Source: Phytophthora colocasiae | Lineage: Eukaryota; Oomycota; Peronosporomycetes; Peronosporales; Peronosporaceae | Reading direction: 5' to 3' | NCBI GenBank assembly: GCA_018806915.1 | Contig: JAGKQI010000105.1 | Coordinates: forward strand, 2,170,001-2,234,000 | DNA length: 64,000 nucleotides | In this document: piece by piece, positions 20,790-31,851 of the stretch | Layout of the letters: the number at the start of each line of letters is the position of its first letter | Position numbering within the stretch: position 1 is the first letter of the stretch | Notes under the pieces: generated by a model | What the model saw: the letters and a program-made list of their open reading frames with translations, nothing else | Database searches by the model: none | What the model was told of the DNA's origin: nothing | Program-made: the position numbers and the translations under genes

Positions 20790-22706
20790 ATGGCCAACTC
20801 CGCGACTTCCCCGACCAACAGCCCGGCCCCAGCTGCCAGCGCCGCCCCCGCCGCCACGTCCACGGCGTCGACCGCGGCTCCGTCGGCTGCCGGCGCTGCT
20901 CAGCCGTTCCACACGGCGTCGCTGTACGTGGGGGACATCCACCCGGACGTGACGGAGGCGTTGCTGTTCGAGATCTTCAACGCCGTGGGACCCGTGGCCA
21001 GCATCCGCGTGTGCCGCGACGCCGTGACGCGCCGGTCGCTTGGTTACGCCTACGTGAACTTCCACAATGTGGCGGATGCTGAGCGCGCGCTGGACACGAT
21101 GAACTTCACGAGCATTAAGGGCGTCCCGTGCCGCATCATGTGGTCGCAGCGCGACCCGTCCCTGCGCAAGTCGGGCGTCGGCAACATCTTCGTCAAGAAC
21201 CTGGACACGTCCATTGACAACAAGGCGCTGTACGACACGTTTTCGCTTTTCGGCAACATTCTCAGCTGCAAGGTGGCCATTGACCACACCAACGGCAACA
21301 GCAAGGGTTACGGTTACGTGCACTACGAGACGGCGGAGGCTGCTAACGAGGCTATTGCCAAGATTAACGGTATGCTTATTGCTGGTACTGAAGTGTTCGT
21401 TGGACACTTCCAGAAGCGTCAGGACCGCCCGGACGCTGATGACTGGACCAACTGCTACGTGAAGAACATTCCTACGCAGTGGACGGATGCTGACCTGCTT
21501 AAGGAGTTCGAGCCGTTTGGAAAGGTGCTGAGCGCCGTTGTCATGAAGGACAACGCCAACCCGGACCAGAACCGTGGCTTCGGATTCGTTAACTACGAGG
21601 AGACGGAGGCTGCCCACAAGGCTGTGGACGCTCTTAACGGCAAGGCGTACCCTGCTGGTGAGGGCGTGGAGACCGAGCTGTACGTTGGCAAGGCCCAGAA
21701 GCGCTCGGAGCGCGAGCGTGAACTGCGCAACAAGTTTGAGCAGCTCAAGATGGAGCGTATCAACAAGTACCAGGGCGTGAACCTTTACGTGAAGAACCTG
21801 GACGACCAGCTGAACGACGACGAGCTGCGTGAGGCTTTCGCTGAGTGCGGTACTATTACGTCGTCGCGTGTGATGCGCGACCAGAACGGAAACTCGCGCG
21901 GCTTTGGCTTCGTGTGCTTTTCGACCCCTGAGGAGGCCAACAAGGCCGTCGCGGAGATGAATGGTAAGCTGATCTCGGGCAAGCCCGTGTACGTTGCTCT
22001 TGCTCAGCGCAAGGAGGTGCGTCGTGCTCAGCTTGAGGCCCAGCACGCCCAGCAGCGCGCTGGCATGGTTGTGGGCCGTGGCATGCCAATGGGCCAGCCG
22101 CCCATGTACGGTGCTGCCCCGATGTTCTACGGCCAGCCCGGTCAGCTCCCGCCCCAGGCTCGCCAGGGCTTCATGTACCCGCAGCAGATGATGCCGCGTG
22201 GTGTCCAGCGTGGCCCGATCCCGTACGGCGCCCGTGTGCCTGGCGCCCCGGCTCCGGGTGGCTACCCGATGCCTGGTTACGGCATGCCCATGCAGCAGCA
22301 GCGCGGCCAGCCGCGTCGTGGCCGCCAGGGCCCCGGTCCTCAGGGACCCCAGGGTGCTCCGGCCAACCGCCGCAACTTCAAGTACACGGCTAACGCCCGC
22401 AACCACCCGGCTCGCGACGTGCCGCCTCAGGGCGTGATGCCGCCTGCCGCTCCCGTGCAGAACGCTGGCCCGGAGCCGCTGACGTCAGCTGCCCTGGCTG
22501 CTGCTTCGCCGGAGATCCAGAAGAACATGATCGGCGAGCGTCTGTACCCGCTCATCCACCGCCAGCAGCCTGAGCTGGCCGGCAAGATCACGGGTATGCT
22601 GCTGGAGATGGACAACGGTGAGCTTCTGCACCTGCTGGAGAGCCCGGAGGCTCTTGAGGCTAAGATCCAGGAGGCTCTGGCTGTCCTGGAGGCTCACCAG
22701 AGCTAA
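20790..22706 (+). CDS. PAB1: Cytoplasmic poly(A)-binding protein
   Basis: The single-exon product has 638 residues. Four RRMs are visible, at about 43-120, 131-208, 226-305 and 330-407. Each has paired RNP motifs (LYVGDI with GYAYVNF; IFVKNL with GYGYVHY; CYVKNI with GFGFVNY; LYVKNL with GFGFVCF). A Pro/Gly/Gln/Met-rich linker follows, then an MLLE domain at about 565-635 (IGERLYPLI, KITGMLLEMDNGELLHLLE). The protein binds mRNA poly(A) tails and, through MLLE, PAM2-motif partners; RRM1-2 contact eIF4G in the family. Codon use is strongly GC3-biased, as for a highly expressed gene. A 556-codon frame on the other strand is a by-product of that bias. Confidence 0.97.
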   Translation: MANSATSPTNSPAPAASAAPAATSTASTAAPSAAGAAQPFHTASLYVGDIHPDVTEALLFEIFNAVGPVASIRVCRDAVTRRSLGYAYVNFHNVADAERALDTMNFTSIKGVPCRIMWSQRDPSLRKSGVGNIFVKNLDTSIDNKALYDTFSLFGNILSCKVAIDHTNGNSKGYGYVHYETAEAANEAIAKINGMLIAGTEVFVGHFQKRQDRPDADDWTNCYVKNIPTQWTDADLLKEFEPFGKVLSAVVMKDNANPDQNRGFGFVNYEETEAAHKAVDALNGKAYPAGEGVETELYVGKAQKRSERERELRNKFEQLKMERINKYQGVNLYVKNLDDQLNDDELREAFAECGTITSSRVMRDQNGNSRGFGFVCFSTPEEANKAVAEMNGKLISGKPVYVALAQRKEVRRAQLEAQHAQQRAGMVVGRGMPMGQPPMYGAAPMFYGQPGQLPPQARQGFMYPQQMMPRGVQRGPIPYGARVPGAPAPGGYPMPGYGMPMQQQRGQPRRGRQGPGPQGPQGAPANRRNFKYTANARNHPARDVPPQGVMPPAAPVQNAGPEPLTSAALAAASPEIQKNMIGERLYPLIHRQQPELAGKITGMLLEMDNGELLHLLESPEALEAKIQEALAVLEAHQS

Positions 22707-23295
22707 GTCGTGGGCCTTAGGCCTGCGTCTTACGCGGACGTCTTGCGGTGTCGTGTGTTTGGCCATGTGCGACTCTGTGAGGCGGCAGCGGGCCTCCTCT
22801 GCTAACGCGGGGAGGTAGAGAAGGAGAGTTCGGAGAGCTGCGGCTCCTGCTTTTTGTGTCGTTGGTGTTGGGGCGACATTTTGTCGTCGCTGCTTTTACG
22901 GTTGGTGGAAAGAATATACGAAGTATGTGCTCAAGATCACGGGGAAGACACAATTGGTGGGGGTCGTAGCTAAACGAAAACATGAGAAGAGATGATCACA
23001 ACGCCTCTGACCCGCGGCCAGACGAGGTAAGCCTCCTGGACCCAGACTCCCTGCTTTGCGTTGCCTGCCTGCTTGACTTCCGTTTTGCCGCCTGCAACCT
23101 GCAGATCATTTTTTATTTTGCGACGGCGTAGATAGTTTTATAGCTTAACTCGTTTTCCTTACGATTGACGCACCTTGTTTCCTGCGTCTCCTTCTACCCT
23201 GTCGAGATCACGTTGAAGTGGCACTTCAAGTTCATGTACGTGTTCATCTACGTACATGTATTCCTACCGTCCAGAGCCTGCAACACTGCAAACTG
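22707..23295. other. PABP 3' flank
   Basis: Contains the likely PABP 3' untranslated region. Further on (22981) a short ATG frame with a GTAAGC donor would give only about 22 codons after splicing, which I do not call. The segment ends where the decayed transposon begins. Confidence 0.4.
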
Positions 23296-23872
23296 TTAGC
23301 ATTGCAACCTTGCTCCAAGTGCGAAGGGGGTGAGTGTTTCATGTGGCCATGTTGCTGACATTTTGTTGTCATTTGGTGTCGGGAATACTGTGGCCAGACC
23401 TCCGCAAAAGTCCGCGAGCAAGTTCCATCGGTCTCGAAGTGGTTCCCAGCACTCACTAAAGCTTGCAGCGGAGTTTTCAGCATCTAAGGCGAGAAACTGC
23501 TGCACAGTAGTTTCACTCGAAGCTGCAGCTCGTAGTTCGTGGTGTTGAGACGCAATAGCAGCCAGTTTGGCATCGGTGTACGTCTCAATCAGCCGTGGAC
23601 GATAGATTCGAACAACTTTCTGGAAATCAGCAGGATGTAAACCTGCGACTTGTTCGGGAAGCACAGGTGGAAATGAGCTGAGGCGTCGGTTGTTGCTGCT
23701 ACCACGTTCCTCCAGCTCTTCTGCGAGAGTATGCAGCCTTTGAACAAGCTCTAGCTTCCTATCAGCAGCATCAACGATGAGTTTCTGACGATCCTCGGCA
23801 TTTAATCTATCGAAAAGTTCAGCAACCCAGCTATCCATTCCCCGCAGCAACAACCGAGTGAGGTCTCACAGG

Positions 23873-24279
23873 CAGGGCTCCCGTTTATTGTATTTTAGAC
23901 TGATAGATAGCTGCACAGGCAATAAAATATTTATCGCAGCCACAGCATTTAGCAATAGATAATGCAGTATCATCATGAAAGAGCATCAATAATTCCAATA
24001 CAATATCAAAACGTTGTTACTCAGTAAACTGCGATGCTAAAACCTGAGCAACTTGACACTGCTTACATGCACTCATCCACCGTCCGGACGTCCCAATACG
24101 ACCTGTTCACACGCAAAAAAGAGGATCATCTCTTTGGGAATCAATCTTCAAAGTTTTTCAATAAAGTAGTGGAGGTTAGCTCAAAAAATAAATTATCAAG
24201 TTTGGGATTCAGAAAAATTAAATATTTTGATGATGATATTGTATTGTATTTCCAGTAAATATATTTTTCGGGAGCCCTG
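23873..24279. mobile_element. hAT-type MITE, 407 bp
   Basis: Inverted ends CAGGGCTCCCG and CGGGAGCCCTG are flanked by CTCACAGG (23865-23872) and CTCACAGC (24280-24287), an 8-bp target duplication with one change. The interior is AT-rich and non-coding. The ends share CAGGGCTCC with the autonomous hAT element 0.5 kb to the right, so that element or a relative may have mobilised it. Confidence 0.85.
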
Positions 24280-25064
24280 CTCACAGCGAACATATCGTCC
24301 TGCGAGCCGATCATTTGACCCGATCTGCTTTGATCCCGCAAAGCAGCACGTTGAAGCGTAGGGAGAGGTCCCTCCACTCCCATTTCACATTCTAGCGTGA
24401 GACGCTGGGGCTGCAGCGACAACAAGGTTGCATAGCCTGCTTGGAGGCCACCTCGTGTTTTCATGGCCATGAGGTTAACCACGAGCAGAGTCTTCAAATC
24501 GATCCACCAAGCTGGAGTTGGCGCGACAGAAGCCTTCCTGCGTGCTAATAGCTGCTGGATAGGGATTCTTGCATCGTCAAACCAGCATGCGATCTCAGTT
24601 ACCTTCCACCAGGCCATATCCAAAATGTTAGGACAAGTAGTCACCGATACAGCACTGAGCTCTTCAGCATCCCTAGTTGATATCTGACGCTGGAGATAAG
24701 CTGACAAACGAGTGAGATCTGCGTGCCATTTCGCACCGTCAGAAAACAAAACGGAGTTGAAGAACGACTGCATCAACGCGTCGAAGGCAGGCCGTGCACT
24801 TGATACGTACGTAGACGAATCATGCAGGGCTCCGAAAAAATAATATCAATATCGTAATTGCGGCACTTTTATTATTATACACTGTATTGCATTATACGCT
24901 GTATTGCGTATTATTGCTACTACCCCAAGTCAATATAATATACTGACTCAATAATACAAATATCCAGGCCTGAAGACGCCCAGCCAGCCATTGCTGACAA
25001 CCAACCATCTCTTTACGCCCTGCAATGATCGACTAACTACCACTTTCCAATTCTCAAGCCCGCG

Positions 25065-26533
25065 ATGACGTCCCGCCAACTTGCCGCCTTCTTCTTTACG
25101 CCCCTCGAACCAGGCATCTACCGCTGTAACATCTGCGAACTCCCACGCAAGCAAGCTAGCCGTACAGGCTACACTAACTTGATGTCGCACCTACACTCTG
25201 CGCATCCTACTCATCCAGACGAGTACGCAGAGTTCCAGCGTCGCAAACTCACGTCACTGGAGGCGTTCGGGTTCGTCGACGCCGTCACGAGCGACATCTA
25301 CGACTGGCTACGCTGGGTAGTAGAGAGGAACCTCCCGTTGTGTGAGGTCGAAAACCCGCTTACAAGGAAGCTAGTGAAAATGCAGCCTACGTCTATTGTA
25401 ACGCTAAAGACTTACATGCAGAGAGTAGCCACTCGTGTCGGCACTGCTCTCGCCGAAGCGATGGGTACGTCGTTTGGTATCATGTACGACGGTTGGACAT
25501 CCGGCACCCATCACTTTGTGGGGGTTTTCGCTGTGTTCCACACTGGCAGCGACCTTTCCGAGCGTCTGATCGGCCTATCACCGATGGAGGATGGGCAAAC
25601 GGCAGACGATCATATCGAGTTCATGAGCGCTTTACTGGACGTCTATGGCAAGACCGAAATGATCAAGTTTTTTGTCGGTGACAACTGCGCTACAAACCAG
25701 TCTCTTGCTACAAAAATGGGCGTCCCACTCGTGGGATGTGCCAGTTATCGTTTCAATTTGGCGATGTCACTGTTCCTATCTGACTATGATGAGCAGATAT
25801 CTCAGATTCGTCGTCTGATGACGGCGCTTCGTCTGCCCAACAACGCTGCGCTGTTAGAGCGCCACACGCTGCTAGTAGCGGAGACACCAAACCTAACTCG
25901 CTGGACCTCGGTGTGGAAGATGATCGGCAAGTACATCCGTATTCGAGATGCGGCAAAGCATGTGGGGGCTGTGGAGGACTTACTCCCTCGTGGGAGTGAC
26001 CATCGACGTATAATGACGTTGCACGAGAAATTGAAAGAGCTGAATAGCGTCTGCGAGAACCTCCAACATCACAATCGCACACTGGAAGAGGTACGCGCCC
26101 TCTTTGATGCATGTATCGAAAAGTACCCGGCGATGTCCAAATACCTCGACGCCGACGCGAAAATCGTCCATTCCCCATGCTTCGAAAAAGCTGTCGTGAA
26201 AGTAATTAGAGGTGGAGTTCTATCAAGATCTGAGCAGAAAATTCTCGAGCCATTTCGTGCTGAGCTCCCGGTCGAGCCTGAGAGAGAACCTCCAACCGCC
26301 GATTTTGCTGCTGCTGTTCTCCGTGAAGCCAAGCGACCTCGCTTGGGCCGTTCAGCTGTAAACTACGTACCATTGCTCTCAGCAATTCCACCTACCAGCA
26401 ACAGGTGTGAGCGCCTTTTTTCAGAATGCAAGTACGTCTTGAAGTCTCACCGTTCTTCGATGCGCTGGCCACCTTTGAGAGACTGATGTTCTTGAAAGCC
26501 AATCGGGACTTATGGAACGCAGGGACGCTTGTA
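25065..26533 (+). pseudogene. hAT transposase with BED finger, C-terminal frameshift
   Basis: The frame opens at ATG 25065. A BED zinc finger is at about residues 18-48 (CNICELPRKQ...HLHSAH). RNase-H-fold blocks follow: MYDGWTSGTHHFVG and VGDNCATNQSLA with VGCASYRFNLA. The dimerisation motif SNRCERLFSECKYVLKSH lies near 440-460. At about 26455-26465 the frame shifts: the expected continuation (ATFERLMFLKANRDLWN) is in another frame, while the current one stops at 26486. The continuation runs to the mariner insertion at 26534; with the mariner removed, the frame would end a few codons later at a TAG. The loss is thus one small indel plus the insertion, so decay is recent. Confidence 0.82.
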
Positions 26534-27422
26534 CTTCCTCTGTCCGAAAATATAAGCGGTCTCAACAGAAAAAATTCAAACATAACCTTAAAAAACAAGA
26601 TTTAGTGTCTCTGATTGGCTCAGAATATAGCGCTAGCCACGACAATTCCAGTGGTTTTGATTGCGCTCATTTTCATGGTGTACATCAAAAGTTACGCGCG
26701 GTTCAGCATAGCCATTCCATTTTTCTCCGCATTATTCAAGCTAAATGAACCCCGACGCAACTCAAACCACTAACAAACGCAAGAATCTCAATCCCGAGGA
26801 GCGCGCTGCCGCAGTAGCATTTCTCCTTCGTGCTAACACCAAGCTACAGGCGCACGTAGGTGCTATTAAAGCGTGTGCAGTTAAGTTTGGATGCAGTGAC
26901 GACCAGATCTCGCGTTTGTGGCGAAGAGCTGTCCAAGACATACAAGCCGGCCGAGCAGTCAACTATGAGAGCGGAAGGAGAGGCAAGAGCGGCCGCAAGT
27001 CGCGCATGACGGAGGAGTTCCACCACGATCTCAACCACGCCATCGAACTTACGCCACTCGAGAACCGAACCGACCTTCGTACTTTAGAGGAGTTGTTAGG
27101 TATTCCGAAATCTACTCTCCATGACTTCTTCCGGGCCGGTGTATTCAGGTGTCACACAGCTCGGGCCAAGCCGATGCTCTCGGACGCACAACGTGCTAAT
27201 AGAGTTAAATTTGCTGCCGAGTTCGTGTTCCGGGACACTGAAAAACGTCTGCGCTTCAATAGTATGCTCGACTACGTGCATCTAGATGAAAGCGCGTCTA
27301 CGCTAATGCGACAGCTAGTAAGTTCGTTTAATAAACTGAAAATCATAATAACCGTACCTAACGCTTATATTTTCGGACAAGCTTAATACTGGGAGACCGC
27401 TTATATTTTCGGACAGAGGAAG
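26534..27422 (+). mobile_element. Internally deleted mariner-like element, 889 bp
   Basis: Perfect 30-bp inverted repeats (CTTCCTCTGTCCGAAAATAT at the left end, reverse complement at 27393-27422) are flanked by TA at 26532-26533 and 27423-27424. A partial extra copy of the repeat lies at 27360-27380. The element sits in the last codons of the hAT transposase. Confidence 0.9.
26745..27386 (+). pseudogene. Truncated mariner transposase
   Basis: The frame gives an N-terminal helix-turn-helix region (LRTLEELLGIPKSTLHDFF) and the start of the catalytic domain, ending at the first Asp block (YVHLDES). After it the sequence jumps to unrelated residues and to the repeated terminal sequence, so the rest of the DDE core is deleted. 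A non-autonomous derivative. Confidence 0.75.
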
Positions 27423-28422
27423 TACCTTAGAGGCGCAGCAATACAGTGCAAATTGCGGCATTGCGGATTATTGTTTTGTTTGATATTGCACTAGTTATTA
27501 CTGTGTTGACATTGATCTCCGTATACTGAGTATTTTATTTTCGTAGCCCTGGAATCATGGAAGCACTTGTTGCTCCACTCTTCGTGCAAAACGTCGAGCA
27601 ACAGCACCGGCCACAACGTTGGAAGTAGAATCCGTTGTCAGCATAATTTCAGAGGAACAACCGCTGCCAACGCTTGTGCATGGATTGGAGAAGCTTTGTC
27701 ATCGCCTCAAGGATCCTCTCACTAGAGATATCTGGATCTCCTTTGGTCTCCACTGGGAGCGTTAGCAAGTGGAAAGTCTCCATTTTACTGGAGCAGTAAA
27801 TACGAACTCGCACGTCAATAAACCCACATGGGCTATTCTTTCCTTTTGGGGGGCGGTCCACACTGTGAAAACTCAAAGAAAACGCCCAACATCGCTGCAA
27901 CACTCGACCAAGAGCTTGTAGATTAGCGCCCACCACCACACGCGCCAACCGCGATACAACATTACCATCACAGATCCCTGTAGTCGTCTGTGCCTGGCAA
28001 ATGGCCGCTATTTGATCAAAGCTCAAGCCCACAGACAACAACTCTACCACTCGGTGGAAAAGTTCCGCTGATCGAACCACCGCCCGAACTTCAGCTGTAC
28101 CGTTCGACTTCTGCTGATCCTCACTATCCCATTCATCCAGTGTGCTTTCAAACGCCACCAACTCCTCTCCAGCTCCGTCATCAGTATCTTCAGTTTAAAA
28201 CAAAACGTGACTTAATACCGCCACATCTCGATCCAACAGGAACGTCATCACTTCCTCCTCGATATGTGCCTTCTTTGAAGCTTCACAGCCTGAAAAAACT
28301 GCCTCGACAACTGGAGCTTCAACTGTAGCGATAGGAACTAACGAAACAGACTCGACAGTAACAGCAACAGGTATATCCGCGTCTGAAGTAGCCTCTACCT
28401 CCGGAGATGCAGGTGCTGACAA

Positions 28423-28927
28423 TGGTAGAATTCATGTGGTATAGTTTCTGATCAGAGCACCTGTTCAAGAAAAAAGTTGTTTTTATAGTCCCGAAATAAG
28501 TGATGATTTGTGCTAACACATTGGTAATTTGTGGCACATCTGGAACGACATTTGGTCCACATGGAGCTCTTTGGAGCATAGCTCTTGAGTAGAACAACTG
28601 GAGCTCAACCCCACAGTACTGTCTAGTAGTGCGAGGATACTAAATAAAGCTAAAGTTCATACAGCGTTCTTTACTCATTCGCAATTTTGCTCTGCACTTC
28701 GCGTACCGATGCAGCTACTTTCGCCGTCGACGAGGCCGCCCTGGCTGTCGAGCGAAGCTGGACTGGATGGCGAACGGGGAAACACGTGAAAAACGTTTCC
28801 CTCACACGTGTGACGCTCCGATCCCTCCTACATCGGCGCCTGTCGAGGTTATAACAATATCGGATGACTCATCCGATAGCCTTTCCAGATCACCCAAAAG
28901 GCATCTACAAAATCGCTAGTCGACAGA
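28423..28927. other. Gap between decayed hAT-like gene and MULE ORF
   Basis: About 500 bases. GACTCATCCGATAGC-like words recur near 28865 and 28935, perhaps a remnant of a MULE terminal region. No duplication or clear inverted repeat found; no gene. Confidence 0.3.
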
Positions 28928-30118
28928 TTGGCTGAGTCATCCGACAACACATCGACCATGCCTTCGCAGGTGACAATACCGGATGCACAGATAGGGCCGC
29001 CGGCCGACATGAGTCAGCAAATGGCTGATGAGACCGACAAGTTGGCTGTGATACACATTTCACGTCCAGCGTCAGAGATTTGGGATATGGTCCGGGAGGA
29101 GTTTACTGCACCGGGGAAGATAACGCGAGGTCTGCCACGTGAACAGGTGATCTCTCGCGTGTATCGTGCTCGCCACAATCGCTTTGGCGGATCTATCTAC
29201 GGCCAAGTTGAAGTGCCTCCTCTTTCTCTAGCTCGAGATGGATCTAATTTCTTCCAGTTCAACTTCACCTTTCCGGGTGAAACAGGACCAGACCGACTCA
29301 TCGGGTGGGGCCATCCAGCCTTAATCCGTTTACTCACGTACGACAACGTGTCCCTGTTTTTGGACGCAACTTTTTGGTGCGTCCCAGCTTCATTTTACCA
29401 GTGCATCGTGGTCATGGTCTATGATCGCGGATCTCGGTGTTATGTTCCGTGCGTCACAATTCTGTCGACTACCAAGACGGAATGGTCCTGGTGGCACGCT
29501 TTACACGGCGTGCAGGTCTGCACGAAAATGAGCATGCAGCCAGGGACTATTACGCGTGATTACGAGAGGTCCGTCCTTAATGCTGTGCGTGACCAGTTTC
29601 CTGAATCCACTACTGTCGGCTGCCTTTTTCACTTTAAGCAGGACGTTCGAAAGCGTGTGCAAAAACTTTACATTCCGACAGAAGAGATTTCGGCGGCAAT
29701 GCGACACCACAGGCTGGACATACTCACAGTTCTCCCCCACGACCAAATCGACCCTCAAGGTATCGAGCACGTTGTCACCCTGATTAAGGAAGCACTTGCA
29801 GAAAAGGAAATCGCCTACAGTGAGGCTAAGTGGACCCAATTTTGGGCTTACTTCAGGAGAACCTGGATTGTTCAGATTCCGCCGCACCTTTGGAACGTCC
29901 GTGGCATTGACAAGCGCATTGTGAACAGAACAAACAACCCTCTGGAAAGATACAATCGATAGCTGAATGGCTCGTTTTCAACCCCACGTCCAAATTTGGA
30001 GAATTTTGTGGGTGTCATTGAAAAACACTCTCACTACTACGTCACTTTGCTGGAGGATATCGCTCGGGGACGTGCTGTTCACGGCGACTATTTCGTGCCT
30101 CCTGAAATCACACTGTGA
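28928..30118 (+). pseudogene. MULE transposase with single in-frame TAG
   Basis: A 396-codon frame broken only by TAG at 29960-29962. Family blocks: LFLDATFWCVP (first catalytic Asp), TRDYERSVLNAVRDQFP (second), VGCLFHFKQDVRKRV, and NRTNNPLERYNR just before the stop. After the stop the frame continues with family-like sequence to a TGA at 30116-30118. A CAG or GAG to TAG change explains the break. There is no SWIM finger, unlike the gene at 14888, so it belongs to a different MULE lineage. Confidence 0.8.
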
Positions 30119-30840
30119 TCTCGGGAGAATCGGAAATTTACATCTCCACCACTACTTTTTCAGGGTTGTGTATTGTGTAGCCTTTCACATTGCGTGTTTA
30201 AGAAGAAATGTTAGGTAGAAGACTCAGGATTTTACCAGGGGTTTTGTCCTGAGGCCTAATGCAAAAGGGAAAACAAATATTAAGCTTGTTAACTTTGGTA
30301 CGAAATTTCATGATCTGTAGAATCTCGGATGCAATTCAGTGCTGGCAAGATCGGATACAGTTGAAGTTGATGGCCCGTCACATGAAAATGTTAAAGTGAA
30401 GACTCGTCTCATGGCTAGCGCCACAAAATGTATACGAAAAATTTCATACAAAAGCTTCTTCTTACGCCCATCTAACACACATCGTTCTCGTGTTCCTTAC
30501 CTTTGCCCTGTCACCACTCGCAACTGGTTTGGTTAGACCAGGATTACCGCATGGGTGCACGGAACGGACATCGGCGGACGGACGAGCGACGAACCTTACG
30601 TGAAGATAGGACGCGAAGGTGATTGAACCCGTGACCATCTGCTTAGATATGCTGAGGCTACCCGAGCCCGACAGCATGTTGCAAATATTATAGTCCGGCT
30701 GCACTCTGTTTTGATGCTTCACTAGATTTGCGATAGGCGTTTCTAATGCGTGAGTACACTATTTTATTGATCCGAAACTACAGATCTTGATCAGAATTTT
30801 TAAAATTGTATACAGTCAAATTGCATTTCGGACTATTTGG
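30119..30840. other. Unassigned sequence in transposon island
   Basis: No gene recognised. Around 30600-30660 a stretch on the minus strand ends in GGGTTCAATC like a tRNA T-arm, but stems do not pair; see rejected items. Confidence 0.3.
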
Positions 30841-31325
30841 CTATTGAACTAGATCCAGTTCCATCCAGGAACTGATCCCAAAAAAATGTAACCCTGACAA
30901 TGGCGCTACATCCTCTTTACCCTTCTGTTCTACTGACGGCTGTAAATACACAGAATTCTGCTCCGAAGCTGCCTGTTCATCGCTCTGAGCCTTGCGCTTC
31001 GTGCCTGACAGCATATTAAAGTAGGTCGATTTCTGCTCTAAAGACAACTCTTGGTATTCTTTCCATCGTAATGGATGTTGTGTCCTTAAATGTGACGTGT
31101 AGTTATTTGTGCGGAAGGGGGGGGGGCGCACCAGTACTTGACTTTTGTAGAGCGAGCTGGTAAACCATAGGCACGCGCTTCCCGGCCGAAGGTGGCGCAG
31201 AACAAACAGCACACAGCTTGGATCTCCTTAGAGACTTTGTCACGCTTTACTACGCGCACACCGTACATCGTCTCGTGGGCCTTGAAGAACGGCACTACCA
31301 AGCACTTCCTTGGAGGCTGTGTCAT
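30841..31325 (-). pseudogene. BED-type zinc-finger fragment of a DNA transposase
   Basis: The minus strand reads CLFCATFGREARAYG, then, across a frame change, TNNYTSHLRTQHPLRW: a C..C...H.....H finger as at the N-terminus of hAT-like transposases. The frame change falls exactly at a run of ten G (31117-31126), which points to slippage during replication or to a sequencing error. The rest of the protein is absent. Confidence 0.6.
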
Positions 31326-31574
31326 TTTCTGTTATTAATAGTGTTCTTGAAAACTGCAGCGGGGCTGCGTAGGTGTGCACGGCACAGAGGAAGTTGGGTT
31401 GACTCGTAGAGTCCTGCTTGCAAGGCACTAGCCTTCGGTTCTATACAAGAACCAAGTAGTCCACTAAATACGGGACTCTCACAATCAGTGTCCCTATAAT
31501 AAAGGAACTAACACTAATTATGTAAAATGCAAACTGATTTTTATTTATTTTATTGCCCTAATCCTGAATGTAAC

Positions 31575-31760
31575 GGATTTAGTATCTAACATACTAAATC
31601 CTAATCAAATGTAATGTGTGGCTCTGAGCTAACAGCCAGCAACTGGCTACATATGTGACGTGTGAGAAACACTATGTGTTGTACACGGATCTGTGACTTG
31701 TGACCTGGATGGTGTATACCACACCTATTGTAGCCAAGGCGCGCAGCGCCGTGTAACCCC
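31575..31760. repeat. LTR-like fragment related to the Gypsy element
   Basis: Contains an 11-bp hairpin (GGATTTAGTAT at 31575-31585, ATACTAAATCC at 31591-31601). Further on, the hairpin GGCGC-gca-GCGCC (31738-31750) is followed directly by GTGTAACCCC (31751-31760). The Gypsy right end has the same box at 41290-41299 behind a different hairpin. Boundaries are uncertain. Confidence 0.5.
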
Positions 31761-31851
31761 GTTACAAAAACGAAGAACGGTACTACCCAGTGCTAGGAAG
31801 CTTGTAGGAGTAATTTGCGACATAGTAGAAATTAGTAAATAGTACCGAATA

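Larger units (their letters stand above)
24825..27551 (+). mobile_element. hAT element, 2.7 kb, with nested mariner
   Basis: Ends CAGGGCTCCGAAAA (24825) and TTTTCGTAGCCCTG (ends 27551) are inverted repeats of hAT type. They are flanked by a perfect 8-bp duplication, GAATCATG, at 24817-24824 and 27552-27559. Subterminal copies of CTGTATTGC occur twice on the left and once inverted on the right. The element carries one BED-finger hAT transposase gene and an 889-bp mariner inserted near its 3' end. Confidence 0.93.
23296..28422 (-). pseudogene. Decayed hAT-like transposase-like gene, interrupted by two insertions
   Basis: Minus-strand coding pieces at 28422-27560, 24816-24288 and 23864-23296 together cover one protein of about 650 residues. 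The N-terminal piece has a TAA at 28195-28197 in an otherwise open frame. It later has FIDVRVRIYCSSKMETFHLLTLP and, after a frameshift near 27650, TTDSTSNVVAG, which resemble the RNase-H-like fold of oomycete hAT-type proteins. The last piece ends GGLATVFPTPNDNKM, which is like the hAT dimerisation region. The gene is split by the hAT element at 24825-27551 (duplication GAATCATG) and the MITE at 23873-24279. Both insertion points lie inside coding sequence. The superfamily name is tentative. Confidence 0.6.

Noticed and set aside
20736..22406. 556-codon open frame on the minus strand opposite PABP
   Set aside because: Mirror of a strongly GC3-biased highly expressed gene; composition is repetitive His/Leu/Val/Arg with no domain.
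22981..23130. Short ATG frame with GTAAGC donor after PABP
   Set aside because: Splicing to the only good acceptor yields about 22 codons and a stop; no sign of a real gene.
27395..27551. Possible extra gene between mariner and hAT right end
   Set aside because: The sequence is the hAT subterminal region with repeated GCAATACAG-like words.
30590..30670. tRNA-like GGGTTCAATC on the minus strand
   Set aside because: No acceptor, D or T stem pairs correctly around it.
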